Positions 58,101-61,899 of a DNA stretch of 64,000 nt are shown here, piece after piece. Source of the DNA: Camphora micrantha (lineage: Eukaryota > Streptophyta > Magnoliopsida > Laurales > Lauraceae). The stretch is from positions 16,596,570 to 16,660,569 of the forward strand of contig QPKB01000004.1 in NCBI GenBank assembly GCA_003546025.1, read 5' to 3'. Every line of letters begins with the position of its first letter. Positions within the stretch are counted from its first letter, which is position 1. The notes beneath the pieces were generated by a model that searched no databases, was not told the DNA's origin, and was given only the letters and a program-made list of their open reading frames with translations. The translations under genes and the position numbers were made by a program.

Positions 58101-59471
58101 ATCCATTGGCTTCATGGACTCCTTTCTGAACTTGGATTCTCTCAACGTCACAGGAGCCTCATCAAATTACTGTAACTCTTCATTAAAGGGCCTTGTGTAA
58201 TGAATTTTAGTTTTATGTCTTTCTTTTTTCTTTGTTCTTTTTTTTTTGAAAGGTAGGTTTAAGTTCTTTTAATTTAATATGATTGTGAATATACGTGAGA
58301 TGAGTATCAAATTAGTTCAAGTGGTAATTCTTTTGAGGGTGGGGTTGGTAGGGAGTCTTGTGGTGGTGTTAGAGAGTGTATGTGGTTGGCTTGATTGTAG
58401 GTGGGCCCTAGATGAAAGGTTCTCAGGGGTGCTTTGACAAAAATGGTTATCTGTGGGTCAAAGTCTTATACTGTATGTTTATATACATGTAATATTCCTT
58501 GTATATATGTATTGTTTTATTTCAATTGAACGGGCATCATACTGGAAACCTCAACACTCGTGACAGCACCCATGCATATATGAGCTTGCATTGATACCTA
58601 TAAAGAGAATTCAATTAGATACCTGTGAATTGTGTTTTGTCATTTTGAATTTCAATTGGTGAGCGGAACAATGATTGCATGTCTTTGTCTTCTTTATGTC
58701 ATAAATTAACTGATTATATAATCTGTTCATAAACTTTCACCGTCTTTGCTCATTGGCATTGGTGAAAACAGGGTTCCGTCGATACCAAGAGAACTTTGTG
58801 GAGTTACCTCCAGAACTTTGCTCATTGAAGATAATTGGTTTTTCTAAAGATATTGGGAGTTCCTTATCATTGCTACCTTCTGTGATGCGTCGCCTGGAAA
58901 ATCTACTTGTGGCAGTTGAGTTGAAGGAAATGTTATCATCTTCATTTCAAGAGGGATCCACAATTACTGCTAACCATGTATGCTTTTCCTACTGATATCT
59001 GATAACAATCCCTTCACATTTAGTAATGAGAAGGGTTCTCTATGTCAGTAAGGCTTTTTTTTGGTTAAAAGAATCATTTCTAAGCAACGTTTGTGGGCTG
59101 CTGATCACATAACAGTGATCCAGTAGGGCCACGAATTTGGTTTCTTCAAAAAGTATTTTCTTTCCTTCCCTTTTTTCCGGAACAAATGCAACCAGAGTTT
59201 GTGATTGTCGGTGAAACACCAGAAGTTTAGATGTTCTCACAATAGGGATGTTTTATTGCAGGTCCTAGAGGCACTAACAACAGAAAAGTGCTTGGAGCGC
59301 TTTTCTCTTGAACGGTTTGAAGTACTTGGTGATTCTTTTCTCAAGTATGCTGTTAGCAGGCACCTTTTCCTTTCAAATCAAGCCCAGGATGAAGGACAAC
59401 TAACCAATAGGCGTTCCTCCATTGTAAATAATTCACATTTGTATGAGCTGGCTATAAAAAGTAATTTACAG
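8279..59471 (+). CDS. DCL4: Dicer-like 4 ribonuclease (DCL4), 17 internal exons, both ends outside the window
   Basis: Large RNase III enzyme that cuts long dsRNA, typically made by RDR6, into 21-nt siRNAs for trans-acting siRNA and antiviral silencing in the nucleus. Join: 8279-8389, 10113-10253, 10348-10420, 25902-25966, 26093-26233, 26326-26454, 26676-26811, 32145-32241, 40486-40678, 45841-46004, 46149-46355, 50333-50598, 50723-50997, 51082-51509, 51880-51980, 58772-58977, 59262-59471. This totals 2943 nt, or 981 codons, with all phases matching and no stop. Visible in order: helicase lobe 1 with DECH and FGMTASP, Hel2i-like insert, helicase lobe 2 with EEGLDIQ and QSRGRAR, DUF283, platform/PAZ, and the start of RNase IIIa (EVLGDSFLKYA). 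DCL4 is preferred over DCL1, DCL2 and DCL3 because blocks such as LLIFDECHHAQ, KSINSLENLL, PPELCSLKI, KDIGSSLSLLPS and EALTTEKC match DCL4 orthologues as I remember them. The Walker A exon, RNase IIIb and dsRBDs are not in view. The intact frame argues for a working gene. Confidence 0.9.
8470..9170 (-). pseudogene. RTE-type LINE relic, 3' end
   Basis: The + strand start aatcatcatcatcatttagc is the RTE-type tail seen also at 4570. On the - strand near 9100-9160 the frame reads LLYGAKCWATKKQ, a conserved C-terminal block of plant RTE reverse transcriptases. A (CT)n tract lies at 8589-8607. Lies in the intron between exons a and b. Confidence 0.7.
9300..9640 (+). repeat. Dispersed repeat, copy 1 (pair at 57270)
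   Basis: Shares catgtttgtyaaaatcatcattttc-type text, catgagtaaatga, atccaatggtc, a T-rich run, ttctcaaaatc and gggcccacaa-type end with 57270-57530. Noncoding, family unknown. Confidence 0.72.
10113..10253 (+). CDS. DCL4: DCL4 exon b: DECH-box exon
   Basis: 47 codons in phase 0, with acceptor ctgtgcag and donor gtttgc. It carries VLVMTPQILL and helicase motif II, LLIFDECHHAQ, followed by HPYAEIMK. The Asp-Glu-Cys-His box is the Mg-ATP site of the RIG-I/Dicer helicase family. An intron of only 94 bp follows. Confidence 0.93.
10348..10420 (+). CDS. DCL4: DCL4 exon c: helicase motif III
   Basis: 73 nt, starting in phase 0 and ending with one base of a split glycine codon. It encodes EFYEPSISKRPHIFGMTASP; TAS is helicase motif III. 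The next coding exon is 15.5 kb away and completes the Gly codon. Confidence 0.9.
10557..10604 (+). repeat. (TTA)n microsatellite
   Basis: Uninterrupted to slightly imperfect tta/attt repeats over about 48 bp in the giant DCL4 intron. Confidence 0.9.
12420..12900 (+). pseudogene. Ty1/copia RNase H relic
   Basis: From 12547 the frame reads VSKSSTEAEYRAAMPSAYSE; STEAEYRA is the copia RNase H signature. It follows an A run at 12531-12546 and is followed by the usual C-terminal text and a G-rich polypurine-like stretch (ttttgaggggg) near 12912. Stops and shifts are present. A possible LTR follows up to about 13230, with unclear ends. Confidence 0.82.
13243..13273 (+). repeat. (AAAG)n microsatellite
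   Basis: Repeated aaag units between 13243 and 13273, noncoding. A T run of about 21 lies at 13468-13488. Confidence 0.85.
13650..13867 (-). repeat. 3' LTR of the copia element
   Basis: 218 bp, about 97% identical to 18861-19077. On the - strand it starts TGTCAATCC and ends CAATGATA; the end is TA, not the usual CA. A TATATA box candidate (- strand) lies near 13720-13730. Confidence 0.93.
13875..18003 (-). pseudogene. copia gag-pol polyprotein, broken
   Basis: Order on the - strand: gag (about 18000-17310), CCHC knuckle (CKYCKAVGHVIEEC, near 17210-17260), protease (WYLDSGASNH, near 16920), GAG-pre-integrase (LWHNRLGHLN, near 16500-16540), integrase (SDSGGEY and TPQQNGVTERKNR, 16150-16030), RT (MDVKNAFLHGDL, near 15060; HVDDIIITG, near 14815), RNase H (STKAEYRAM, near 14190). 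Stops in frame: 17900, 17741, 17612 and 17306 (all TAG), 14724 (TAG), 14163 (TGA), 14016 (TAA). Two frame changes: between 16440 and 16465, and near an A run at 15426-15433. The natural end is a TGA at 13875. No start codon is identified. Confidence 0.92.
18020..18380. repeat. CAGTAAC/AACCAG-rich leader of the copia element
   Basis: Low-complexity stretch between the 5' LTR and gag with many copies of agcagtaac, aaccag and actagcag. No reading frame of note. Similar cagcaac-rich text continues outside the element at 20000-20950, which may reflect another element's leader. Confidence 0.7.
18861..19077 (-). repeat. 5' LTR of the copia element
   Basis: 217 bp partner of 13650-13867, next to the tRNA-Met primer-binding site at 18850-18860. 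Differences include single-base changes and a one-base gap. Confidence 0.93.
19346..19664 (-). mobile_element. TRIM retrotransposon with 70-bp LTRs (319 bp)
   Basis: Terminal direct repeats at 19346-19415 and 19595-19664 share gcttrtaatcccaaaaccaa and aggaaactgcacaa. The right copy starts TG and ends CA; the left starts TA. On the - strand, TGGTATCAGAGCC (complement of 19582-19594) follows the 5' repeat as primer-binding site. A G7 polypurine run (complement of 19416-19422) precedes the 3' repeat. Flanks tataa and tacaa are a 4-of-5 target duplication. The 179-bp interior has no gene but two copies of an 'acaatgcggcatggggc' motif. Confidence 0.88.
19665..21285. other. Intron stretch rich in CAGCAAC words, no gene
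   Basis: Noncoding. From about 20000 to 20950, short words such as cagcaac, aaccag and caacaac recur. The parts 19170-19345 plus 19665-19725 have a relative at 25195-25430, which shows an older repeat into which the TRIM inserted. Confidence 0.6.
21289..22607. mobile_element. PIF/Harbinger-like non-autonomous element (1.3 kb)
   Basis: Flanked by TTA (21286-21288 and 22608-22610), the usual 3-bp PIF/Harbinger target duplication. The ends are GGGCATGTTTGTGTA and, inverted, GGGCACATTTGTGTA. Similarity between the two arms continues inward (ccattttcgtggaa and ccatttccgtggaa; ttctgcagaaat and tttgcagaaatgg). The middle (21480-21960) looks like a plant promoter and 5' UTR: tttataag, CT-rich text, several ccctaa words. 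No transposase frame is seen. Confidence 0.78.
22680..24988. mobile_element. Solo LTR, 2.3 kb, family A copy 1
   Basis: Starts tgtcacgacccaaatccc, ends ggggatattaca, and is bordered by a perfect 5-bp duplication CATTT (22675-22679, 24989-24993). No internal retrotransposon domain is present, so it is probably a solo LTR left by recombination. An A run near 24700 and repeated 'ggtcctt...catcatctttga' phrases (23330-23520) lie inside. Homologous in layout to 53388-55683. Confidence 0.88.
25195..25430. repeat. Paralogous empty site of the TRIM
   Basis: Text ccattattacaaatcata, then actactagaaaatca, aligns with 19335-19345 plus 19665-19695 and lacks the TRIM. Only one tacaa (25373-25377) is present. 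This supports the TRIM borders. Confidence 0.8.
25902..25966 (+). CDS. DCL4: DCL4 exon d: post-motif III linker
   Basis: 65 nt: two bases complete the split Gly codon, then 21 codons ending SKSINSLENLLDAK. The acceptor is cttttccag and the donor gtgact. The SKSINSLENLL block is strongly conserved in DCL4. This exon shows that the 10421-25901 stretch is an intron and not a gene break. Confidence 0.9.
26093..26233 (+). CDS. DCL4: DCL4 exon e: start of helicase insert
   Basis: 47 codons in phase 0 after a CT-rich tract ending in tcaatag; donor gtctgc. It encodes VCTVEDREELENLVASPYLK and a Ser-rich loop before ILTYIKKLEE. In Dicers this segment begins the helical insertion between the two RecA-like lobes. 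Confidence 0.88.
26326..26454 (+). CDS. DCL4: DCL4 exon f: helicase insert
   Basis: 43 codons in phase 0; donor gtgagt. It encodes a charged helical segment followed by RVHENLTFCLESLGLWGATQ. The 'NL...LGLWGA.QA' pattern is typical of the DCL4 helicase insert. Confidence 0.9.
26676..26811 (+). CDS. DCL4: DCL4 exon g: helicase insert, end
   Basis: 136 nt, 45 codons plus one base. It encodes AVRVLSSDGRFELSK to LYLTQAATVFPSDIMT. The acceptor is tgaaag and the donor gtatga. The split Asp codon is completed by the next exon 5.3 kb downstream. Confidence 0.87.
27150..27980 (-). mobile_element. Fragment of an LTR retrotransposon around a primer-binding site
   Basis: The + strand text gggctctaataccatgta near 27459-27476 is, inverted, TGGTATTAGAGCCC, a tRNA-Met type primer-binding site following CA of an LTR end. 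The LTR would extend right from 27474, leader sequence left. Neither the other LTR nor a coding domain was recognised. Confidence 0.5.
27855..27902 (+). repeat. (TG)24 microsatellite
   Basis: Uninterrupted tg repeats, about 48 bp. Likely polymorphic. Confidence 0.95.
28690..31080 (+). repeat. LTR-like segment, probably family A in reverse orientation
   Basis: Contains text typical of the two 2.3-kb solo LTRs read on the other strand: ccgcggacctcaggcaagta (29092-29112), many gggcccac/ggtcccac phrases (29400-29700), and a 'gagccggagatggctacgaa' end part (31038-31060). No clean ends or target duplication found. A LINE relic abuts it at 31086. Confidence 0.5.
31086..31760 (-). pseudogene. LINE RNase H relic
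   Basis: On the - strand near 31370-31440 the frame reads LKFNVDEAARGKPGPAGIG, the start of the RNase H-like domain (RVT_3) found at the end of plant L1-type LINE ORF2. Further text to 31760 resembles the linker before it. Stops interrupt it. Confidence 0.78.
32145..32241 (+). CDS. DCL4: DCL4 exon h: approach to helicase lobe 2
   Basis: 97 nt: 2 bases complete Asp, 31 codons follow, and 2 bases of a Ser codon end the exon. It encodes a Gly/Gln-rich stretch then EEPFFSKKLLVLIQILSTY. 'EP.FS.KL..LI.ILS' is the DCL4 segment just before helicase motif IV. Acceptor ttcatag, donor gtgcgt. Confidence 0.9.
33066..33536 (+). pseudogene. copia RT/RNase H relic, split by the hAT element
   Basis: The frame reads SQFMHAPKIDHLAAVYKILK near 33068-33130, then DADWAGFETNKGSTTGFY, then EKRKYVVLDCHFFRE near 33460-33500: copia RNase H blocks in order with stops. 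It ends at the hAT target site; the text resumes at 39106 (ELDQIAYF). Confidence 0.83.
34114..37431 (-). pseudogene. hAT transposase (BED finger, DUF659, C-terminal dimerisation), one premature stop
   Basis: Four exons on the - strand: 37431-35757, 35637-35516, 35435-35360, 35273-34114. They fit in phase (1010 codons plus stop). Start: MVRNIDPAWSHSE, after a probable 5' UTR intron acceptor (ttattttatag). Domains: BED zinc finger (CNYCGRVLNGGITRLKQHLA, residues about 20-45), a charged linker, DUF659 with CDGWTT and VTDNAANMKAAG (about 290-370), the hAT dimerisation block SSSNCERNWSTFSFIHT, and a Tyr/Gly/Gln-rich tail. hAT transposases cut the element out and insert it with 8-bp duplications. 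One in-frame TGA lies at codon 273 (36613-36615); otherwise the frame is open. It is annotated as a pseudogene for that stop only. Confidence 0.9.
34430..34580 (-). repeat. Short coding repeats, Tyr-Gly-Gln tail of the transposase
   Basis: About three copies of a 45-48-bp unit encode variants of QQGAMYGQYGGYVG. The amino-acid make-up resembles prion-like low-complexity tails. Repeated DNA (catactgtccatacatgg, ttgttggccaacataacc) is clear on the + strand. Confidence 0.88.
37473..38690. repeat. Four tandem copies of a 304-bp unit within the hAT element
   Basis: Markers 'ctaacaagtaacaac' at about 37473, 37776, 38079 and 38389, and 'gatcaatcatttacacac' at about 37564, 37868, 38172 and 38490, show a period of 303-318 bp. 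It lies just upstream of the transposase start. AT-rich, no coding. Confidence 0.93.
39106..39190 (+). pseudogene. copia relic, part after the hAT insertion
   Basis: Continues 33066-33536 after removal of the hAT element and one copy of TATACAAG. The frame reads ELDQIAYFLQRQLGGNH. Too short to stand alone; supported by the insertion geometry. Confidence 0.7.
39224..39566. mobile_element. hAT-type MITE (343 bp)
   Basis: Near-perfect 8-bp duplication gagttaag (39216-39223) and aagttaag (39567-39574). Ends are CATGGTGCTAAGTA and, inverted, CAAGGATCTAAACA. Interior ends are GC-rich with GCCGC/GTAGC words (ccgctatgctgctacatatc-type text). A smaller relative of the GTAGCGG family is possible. Confidence 0.75.
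40486..40678 (+). CDS. DCL4: DCL4 exon i: helicase motif IV
   Basis: 193 nt: one base completes Ser, then 64 codons. It encodes MKCIVFVKRIIVARSL, WKCEFLVGFHSGLK and MSRKMMNGIVEKFRSGK. The acceptor follows a poly-T tract and the donor is gtactg. It matches the start of the DCL4 C-terminal helicase lobe. Confidence 0.92.
41026..41330 (+). repeat. Diverged two-copy tandem repeat, about 155 bp
   Basis: Phrases catatctcaatcatgtgaga/catatctcaattatgataga, ctatttaaacctacaacaat/ctatttaaaagccttgaacc and ggtgggtcctatagg/ggggggtcctacggg recur in the same order. Confidence 0.7.
42157..44475 (-). pseudogene. Ty1/copia relic: gag to integrase with primer-binding site
   Basis: At 44462-44475 the inverted text TGGTATCAGGGCTC is the primer-binding site. 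Going left on the - strand: leader, gag, a double CCHC knuckle (CFRCKEFGHLVNNFKTCKLC then KKPGHVISECRKH, near 43200-43290), and integrase text (LDLVHTDVWDCAHIISHHGY, near 42370-42430). RT and RNase H are missing. Many stops. 5' LTR text begins at 44476 (tgacaaatgcac), its far end unclear. Confidence 0.85.
44774..45517. mobile_element. hAT-type MITE, GTAGCGG family, copy 2 (744 bp)
   Basis: Ends CAAGGATGAAAATAGC and, inverted, CATGGATGAAAATAGC (15 of 16). Flanks gtgatgac (44766-44773) and gcgatgac (45518-45525) match at 7 of 8. Full-length relative of 2298-3001 in the same orientation. The right end has a longer GC-rich array (45380-45500) with gtagcggccgctac palindromes. Confidence 0.9.
45841..46004 (+). 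CDS. DCL4: DCL4 exon j: helicase motifs V and VI
   Basis: 164 nt, 54 codons plus two bases. It contains NLLVATSVAEEGLDIQTCCL (motif V) and IQSRGRARM (motif VI, arginine fingers for ATP hydrolysis). Acceptor gatgtag, donor gtgatc. The following 144-bp intron is CT-rich. Confidence 0.94.
46149..46355 (+). CDS. DCL4: DCL4 exon k: helicase to DUF283 linker
   Basis: 207 nt, phases 1 and 2 at the ends. It encodes GNQHHLNLINEFISKEENMN, a linker, then TGASISSGSSVGLLHHYCS and KLPRD. 'TGA..S..SS..LL..YCS.LP.D' precedes DUF283 in DCL4. The donor is gtatgc, so the exon ends two bases into the Glu codon. Confidence 0.91.
46590..46858 (+). pseudogene. L1-type LINE 3' end with poly-A
   Basis: The frame reads FVNGVADALATMGV near 46640-46680, the end of the LINE RNase H domain, followed by a 3' UTR and 'cgttaccattaaaaaaa' at 46838-46858. 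5'-truncated. Confidence 0.78.
48470..48860 (+). repeat. Dispersed repeat, copy 2 (pair at 6070)
   Basis: Ordered matches with 6070-6490, including gcagttgggtttgggcccat, ggaccccatgtgttcgatca and aaagcctgctcaaccacttg. Confidence 0.75.
49438..49467 (+). mobile_element. Minimal LINE insertion: ttatc plus poly-A
   Basis: The 11-bp direct repeat ATTCAAGTTGG (49427-49437 and 49468-49478) surrounds only ttatc and about 25 A. This is what an extremely 5'-truncated L1-type insertion would leave; other LINE tails here end cattaaaa (46846) and cgattaaaa (60664). Confidence 0.75.
50333..50598 (+). CDS. DCL4: DCL4 exon l: DUF283 / Dicer dimerization domain
   Basis: 266 nt, 88 codons plus split ends. It encodes YFTPKPEFFFIDDLSGTVCR, ILPANAP, then DAKRNACLKACSELHVLGSL. 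This is DUF283, a dsRBD-like fold that in plant DCL4 contacts partner dsRNA-binding proteins such as DRB4. An acidic and basic low-complexity tail (about 25 residues) ends the exon. Confidence 0.92.
50723..50997 (+). CDS. DCL4: DCL4 exon m: platform domain
   Basis: 275 nt: 2 bases complete Asp, then 91 codons. It includes LNFYFIEFIPIPADRIY, FGLFVKSPLPREAETMNVDL and LAHGRIVKAKLIPSGTIEFD, which match the platform region before PAZ in DCL4. Acceptor ttgacag, donor gtaaat. Confidence 0.92.
51082..51509 (+). CDS. DCL4: DCL4 exon n: platform/PAZ
   Basis: 428 nt, the longest exon seen, 142 codons plus two bases. It starts IVHAQNFQEMFLKVILDRSE and includes STFYLLLPVKKHG, TVDWGTIMGCLSSPVF and the PAZ-type segment ISDIQNSLVLTPHNKLLFF. 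PAZ binds the 3' overhang of the dsRNA end. The donor must be gtaggt, because the next GT would add an in-frame TAG. Confidence 0.92.
51880..51980 (+). CDS. DCL4: DCL4 exon o: PAZ to RNase IIIa connector
   Basis: 101 nt, 33 codons plus split ends: FGINLSYPHQPLLKAKQLFS then LRNLLPDRLQEST. 'YP.QPLL.AKQLF..RNLL' is the DCL4 connector helix after PAZ. The split Gly codon is completed 6.8 kb downstream. Confidence 0.9.
52584..52894 (+). mobile_element. Cassandra-type TRIM, solo LTR (311 bp)
   Basis: Starts TGTGAGAACTTGG and ends GGCTATGACA, with a perfect 5-bp duplication CTGAG (52579-52583, 52895-52899). It carries gacgcgttttaaagccgtg followed by a 5S rRNA-like segment, the mark of Cassandra elements, whose LTRs contain 5S rRNA sequence. 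No second LTR is nearby, so it is a solo LTR. Confidence 0.88.
52757..52838 (+). ncRNA. 5S rRNA-like segment inside the Cassandra LTR (pseudo-5S)
   Basis: ccggatcccataagaattcc, ggagttaagcg and ctgcctgggaagtcctt match positions about 30-105 of plant 5S rRNA. The first 28 or so bases of 5S appear to be missing, and the internal promoter boxes carry changes. Unlikely to give normal 5S rRNA. Confidence 0.85.
53388..55683. mobile_element. Solo LTR, 2.3 kb, family A copy 2
   Basis: Starts tgtcacgacccaaattcc and ends ggacattaca. Flanks tctaa (53383-53387) and tgtaa (55684-55688) match at 4 of 5. No coding domains. Same start, end and size as 22680-24988, but the interior is diverged and rich in gggcccca/ggtcgcccagg phrases. 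Confidence 0.85.
56170..56930 (-). pseudogene. copia RT/RNase H relic
   Basis: On the - strand the frame reads MDFLRETRKFGTKPVDIPIE (near 56400-56467), GLVGKLFHMTITRPEI and FKILRYLGTPR: the RT to RNase H connector of copia. Text up to 56930 corresponds to RT with stops and shifts. Confidence 0.8.
56950..57258. mobile_element. Tourist-like (PIF/Harbinger) MITE (309 bp)
   Basis: Ends are cGGCGTGTTTGGCAATTA and, inverted, GGGCCTGTTTGGATATAT, the usual Tourist ends. Three-base flanks are TTA and TAA, not identical. Inner arms also pair (agtaaagtgaatc and ggtgaattgaagtatggtg). Confidence 0.72.
57270..57530 (+). repeat. Dispersed repeat, copy 2 (pair at 9300)
   Basis: Shares ctatgtttgtcaaaatcatc-type text, catgagtaaatgag, atccaatggtc, a long T run and gagcccacaa with 9300-9640. 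Confidence 0.72.
57880..58170 (+). pseudogene. copia RNase H relic
   Basis: The frame reads YCDADWALCLNACRSTKGW, a stop, then CIYLGHVMVSWKCKKTG: copia RNase H text. The STxAEYR part follows in another frame. Confidence 0.83.
58772..58977 (+). CDS. DCL4: DCL4 exon p: entry to RNase IIIa
   Basis: 206 nt: 2 bases complete Gly, then 68 codons. It carries FVELPPELCSLKIIGFSKDI, then SLSLLPSVMRRLENLLVAVE. 'PPEL' followed by 'S.LP..M.RLE.LL.A' is the plant Dicer entry to RNase IIIa. DCL4 usually reads MHRLEN; Arg replaces His here. Donor gtatgc. Confidence 0.93.
59262..59471 (+). CDS. DCL4: DCL4 exon q: RNase IIIa catalytic core, first part
   Basis: 70 codons in phase 0. It carries VLEALTTEKCLERFSLERFE, then VLGDSFLKYAVSRHLFL and DEGQLTNRRSSIVNNSHLY. 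E and D of the FEVLGD signature are metal-binding residues of RNase III. The donor is gtaatt; the rest of RNase IIIa is not found before 64000. Confidence 0.93.
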
Positions 59472-60539
59472 GTAATTTATGCTTGTCATGTTTTAAGTTG
59501 CAATGTGGAGTGTGCTAAATACTAATAATTTTACAGTTTTTTTATGCTGTTTAAGTCTGTTAGACAACTATGTGACCATCCGAACCAGATATCATTGGCT
59601 AGAACAATCCTCTACTGCAATGTCCAGGGATGAGATCTCTGCCATTTATCAGCACTCTGATAGCAAAATCCTAATTATAGCTGTCTTTTGCACTTTGGAT
59701 ACAGAAGTACAAGCCTACAGATCAGATACTCTTCACTCTTGAGCTATTTTTTGTTTAACCACCACTAGAGACACAAATTTTTTGGTTAAAGTAGCTTTAT
59801 GGCGTCACAAAGGATTGAGTAAAAATGGCTGTGCCCCAAGACCCAGGCGAAGGGGTGATTGCAAATGGTATTCCTTAATTATGCCCAAAACAGGAGCAGT
59901 ACAGCAATGCAGTGAATAAGGAATTGAGTTAACTATAAAATAACATAAGTCATCCAGTAGAATCCACATTTTACTCATACAACTAAATAACCAGCGAAAC
60001 AACATCAAATTTTCCCTTGGACCAAAAGCCTTTAGATCCTAAACGAGTTGTCCTTTCCAACCAAGCCTCACCACTGATTACAGTAAGTCCTGCTTCTTCA
60101 ACAGTTAACTACTAGACCAATCATGCATTAAAGAATGGTAAAGAAAAACAAGAGAAGAGAAAACAAGAAAAAAAGAGAGAACAAGGCAACAGATGCAGCT
60201 TCCTATGTAGCTTTTGTATTCATGTTATCCTCTTAAATATGCTTACTTGTTTGCTGGTCTGAGAGATTGTAGAGATCACATGGTTCTAAATCCCTTATGA
60301 GGCATACAACAATGTCCCGATCCCTAGATCTTGCACCTGGTCAAAACAATGGATTTTTATTCTCAAAATTATTTATGAGTCCTGATGCCGTGAAACCTAA
60401 TTGAAAAGTTGATGTATCTGTCTGAATCCTAAAAAATCGTGACAATACCACTACCAGAACTCAGCGCATAAAACACAGTGGCAGTTGAATGAAACCTTAT
60501 TTTTAGCAGTGGTTACCTTCTGTTGTGTATCCTTCAGAG

Positions 60540-60687
60540 GTGGGGGCTACTTTATTTCTCTCGGTATCTCACGGTGAAGGCTCCTTTTGATCTACATTTC
60601 TTGACATTTGAGTCCAAATTTGTGCCTGTTGTCTTTTTTCTCTTTTAATAAAGGTTCCGTTACCGATTAAAAAAAAAAAAAAAAACA
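60540..60687 (+). pseudogene. LINE 3' UTR and poly-A tail
   Basis: Text 'aataaaggttccgttaccgattaaaa' (60645-60687, given in part) resembles the L1-type tail at 46800-46858. No coding part recognised. Confidence 0.55.
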
Positions 60688-61899
60688 TTTGAGGCCACAC
60701 CACTTTGGACAATGGTAACTATTTGTGGAATGTTTTTCTTGTAAAATTGTAAGACAAAAGCCTCCCCAAAACCATCTATTCCTAAACTATATCTAGTAAG
60801 GACTTTGATTCATTTTTGACAGCTACTTTTCAATTTTGACTCTCACCGGACCCCACATCAACCTATTATTGTATATTATAATGGTTATTTTGACTCTCAT
60901 CAGATACCATATCAACAACCTATTAAGTCAAAGTTTTTAAATTTCAAATTAATTTATATTTCTTATTTTCATTTTACATTATTAATTGGTGGCGTTTTCT
61001 TTTTGTAATTTAAATTTTTTATTACCTTATTTATTTTAATTCTCTTATTAGTTTACCTTTTATTTTTTCTCTATTGCCACTGCCAATATAATATTTTTTA
61101 TTTGTCACATTCTTTCTTCTTTCCAACATATTTATGCTTTCTTAGAAATTGTAAAAGGATAATTGTTTATTAATTTTATTTTCATTCTCCTTGTTGCACC
61201 CAAATAATTTTCAAACTGATCACTTTGGTTTTTTCTTTTTTAAAATTTTAATCATGTTAGATGCTTAATCATCACATTAGAAACCAATTCAAGTATCTAT
61301 ACAAATATGAAATCAACCAAACTTGAGCAAGAAAAAAAAACTAGAAAATATATGAAAATGATGGCCCCACTAAGGAGGCGTTTGTGCAATGCCTTTTGCC
61401 ATTTAAATGATGGAGATCTGGCGCCTTGGTGTTTGGTGCAACAATGATTTGAGGGAGGAAAACACGTTTTTAGCCGTGTTTTCTGCACTAGAGGGGATTT
61501 GGACTTCGTACCATCACAGGTTGGAAATTGGTTCTGGTAGCTTGTGCACAATCGACCTCTAAATGATTCCCATGTTTCAAAGTAATTTTGGAAGTGAAAT
61601 TAGCAATTGAGTTTTAACAATTTTCATTTCTTTTCCGAACCAAGTCACTGACAGTAGGTTTTTTTTTCTTTCTTTTTTCTAAATTATTCACTCATGTATT
61701 TTTCTACTAGGGCTCCAGCTTAGCACATGCTTGCTGTATTATATAATTTTTGTACTGAAAAAAAAAAAAAAAAACACATGTATGCTACTATATTACCAAA
61801 CAACCCCTTCATTTTCTATATTTACAAAAAAGACCAAATCTATTTCTTAGCACTCTCCCTTAAACTGGTGCATATATATTTTCTATGCCCAGCTTAGGA

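Larger units (their letters stand above)
51981..58771 (+). other. DCL4 intron between exons o and p (6.8 kb)
   Basis: Bounded by gtatta and aaaacag, with matching phases. Contains a Cassandra-type LTR, a solo LTR, copia relics, a Tourist-like MITE and a dispersed repeat. Segments 51981-52580 and 52900-53387 hold nothing recognised. Confidence 0.85.

Noticed and set aside
61371..61816. Possible MITE with gtttg-type ends
   Set aside because: Ends match only loosely and no target duplication was found.
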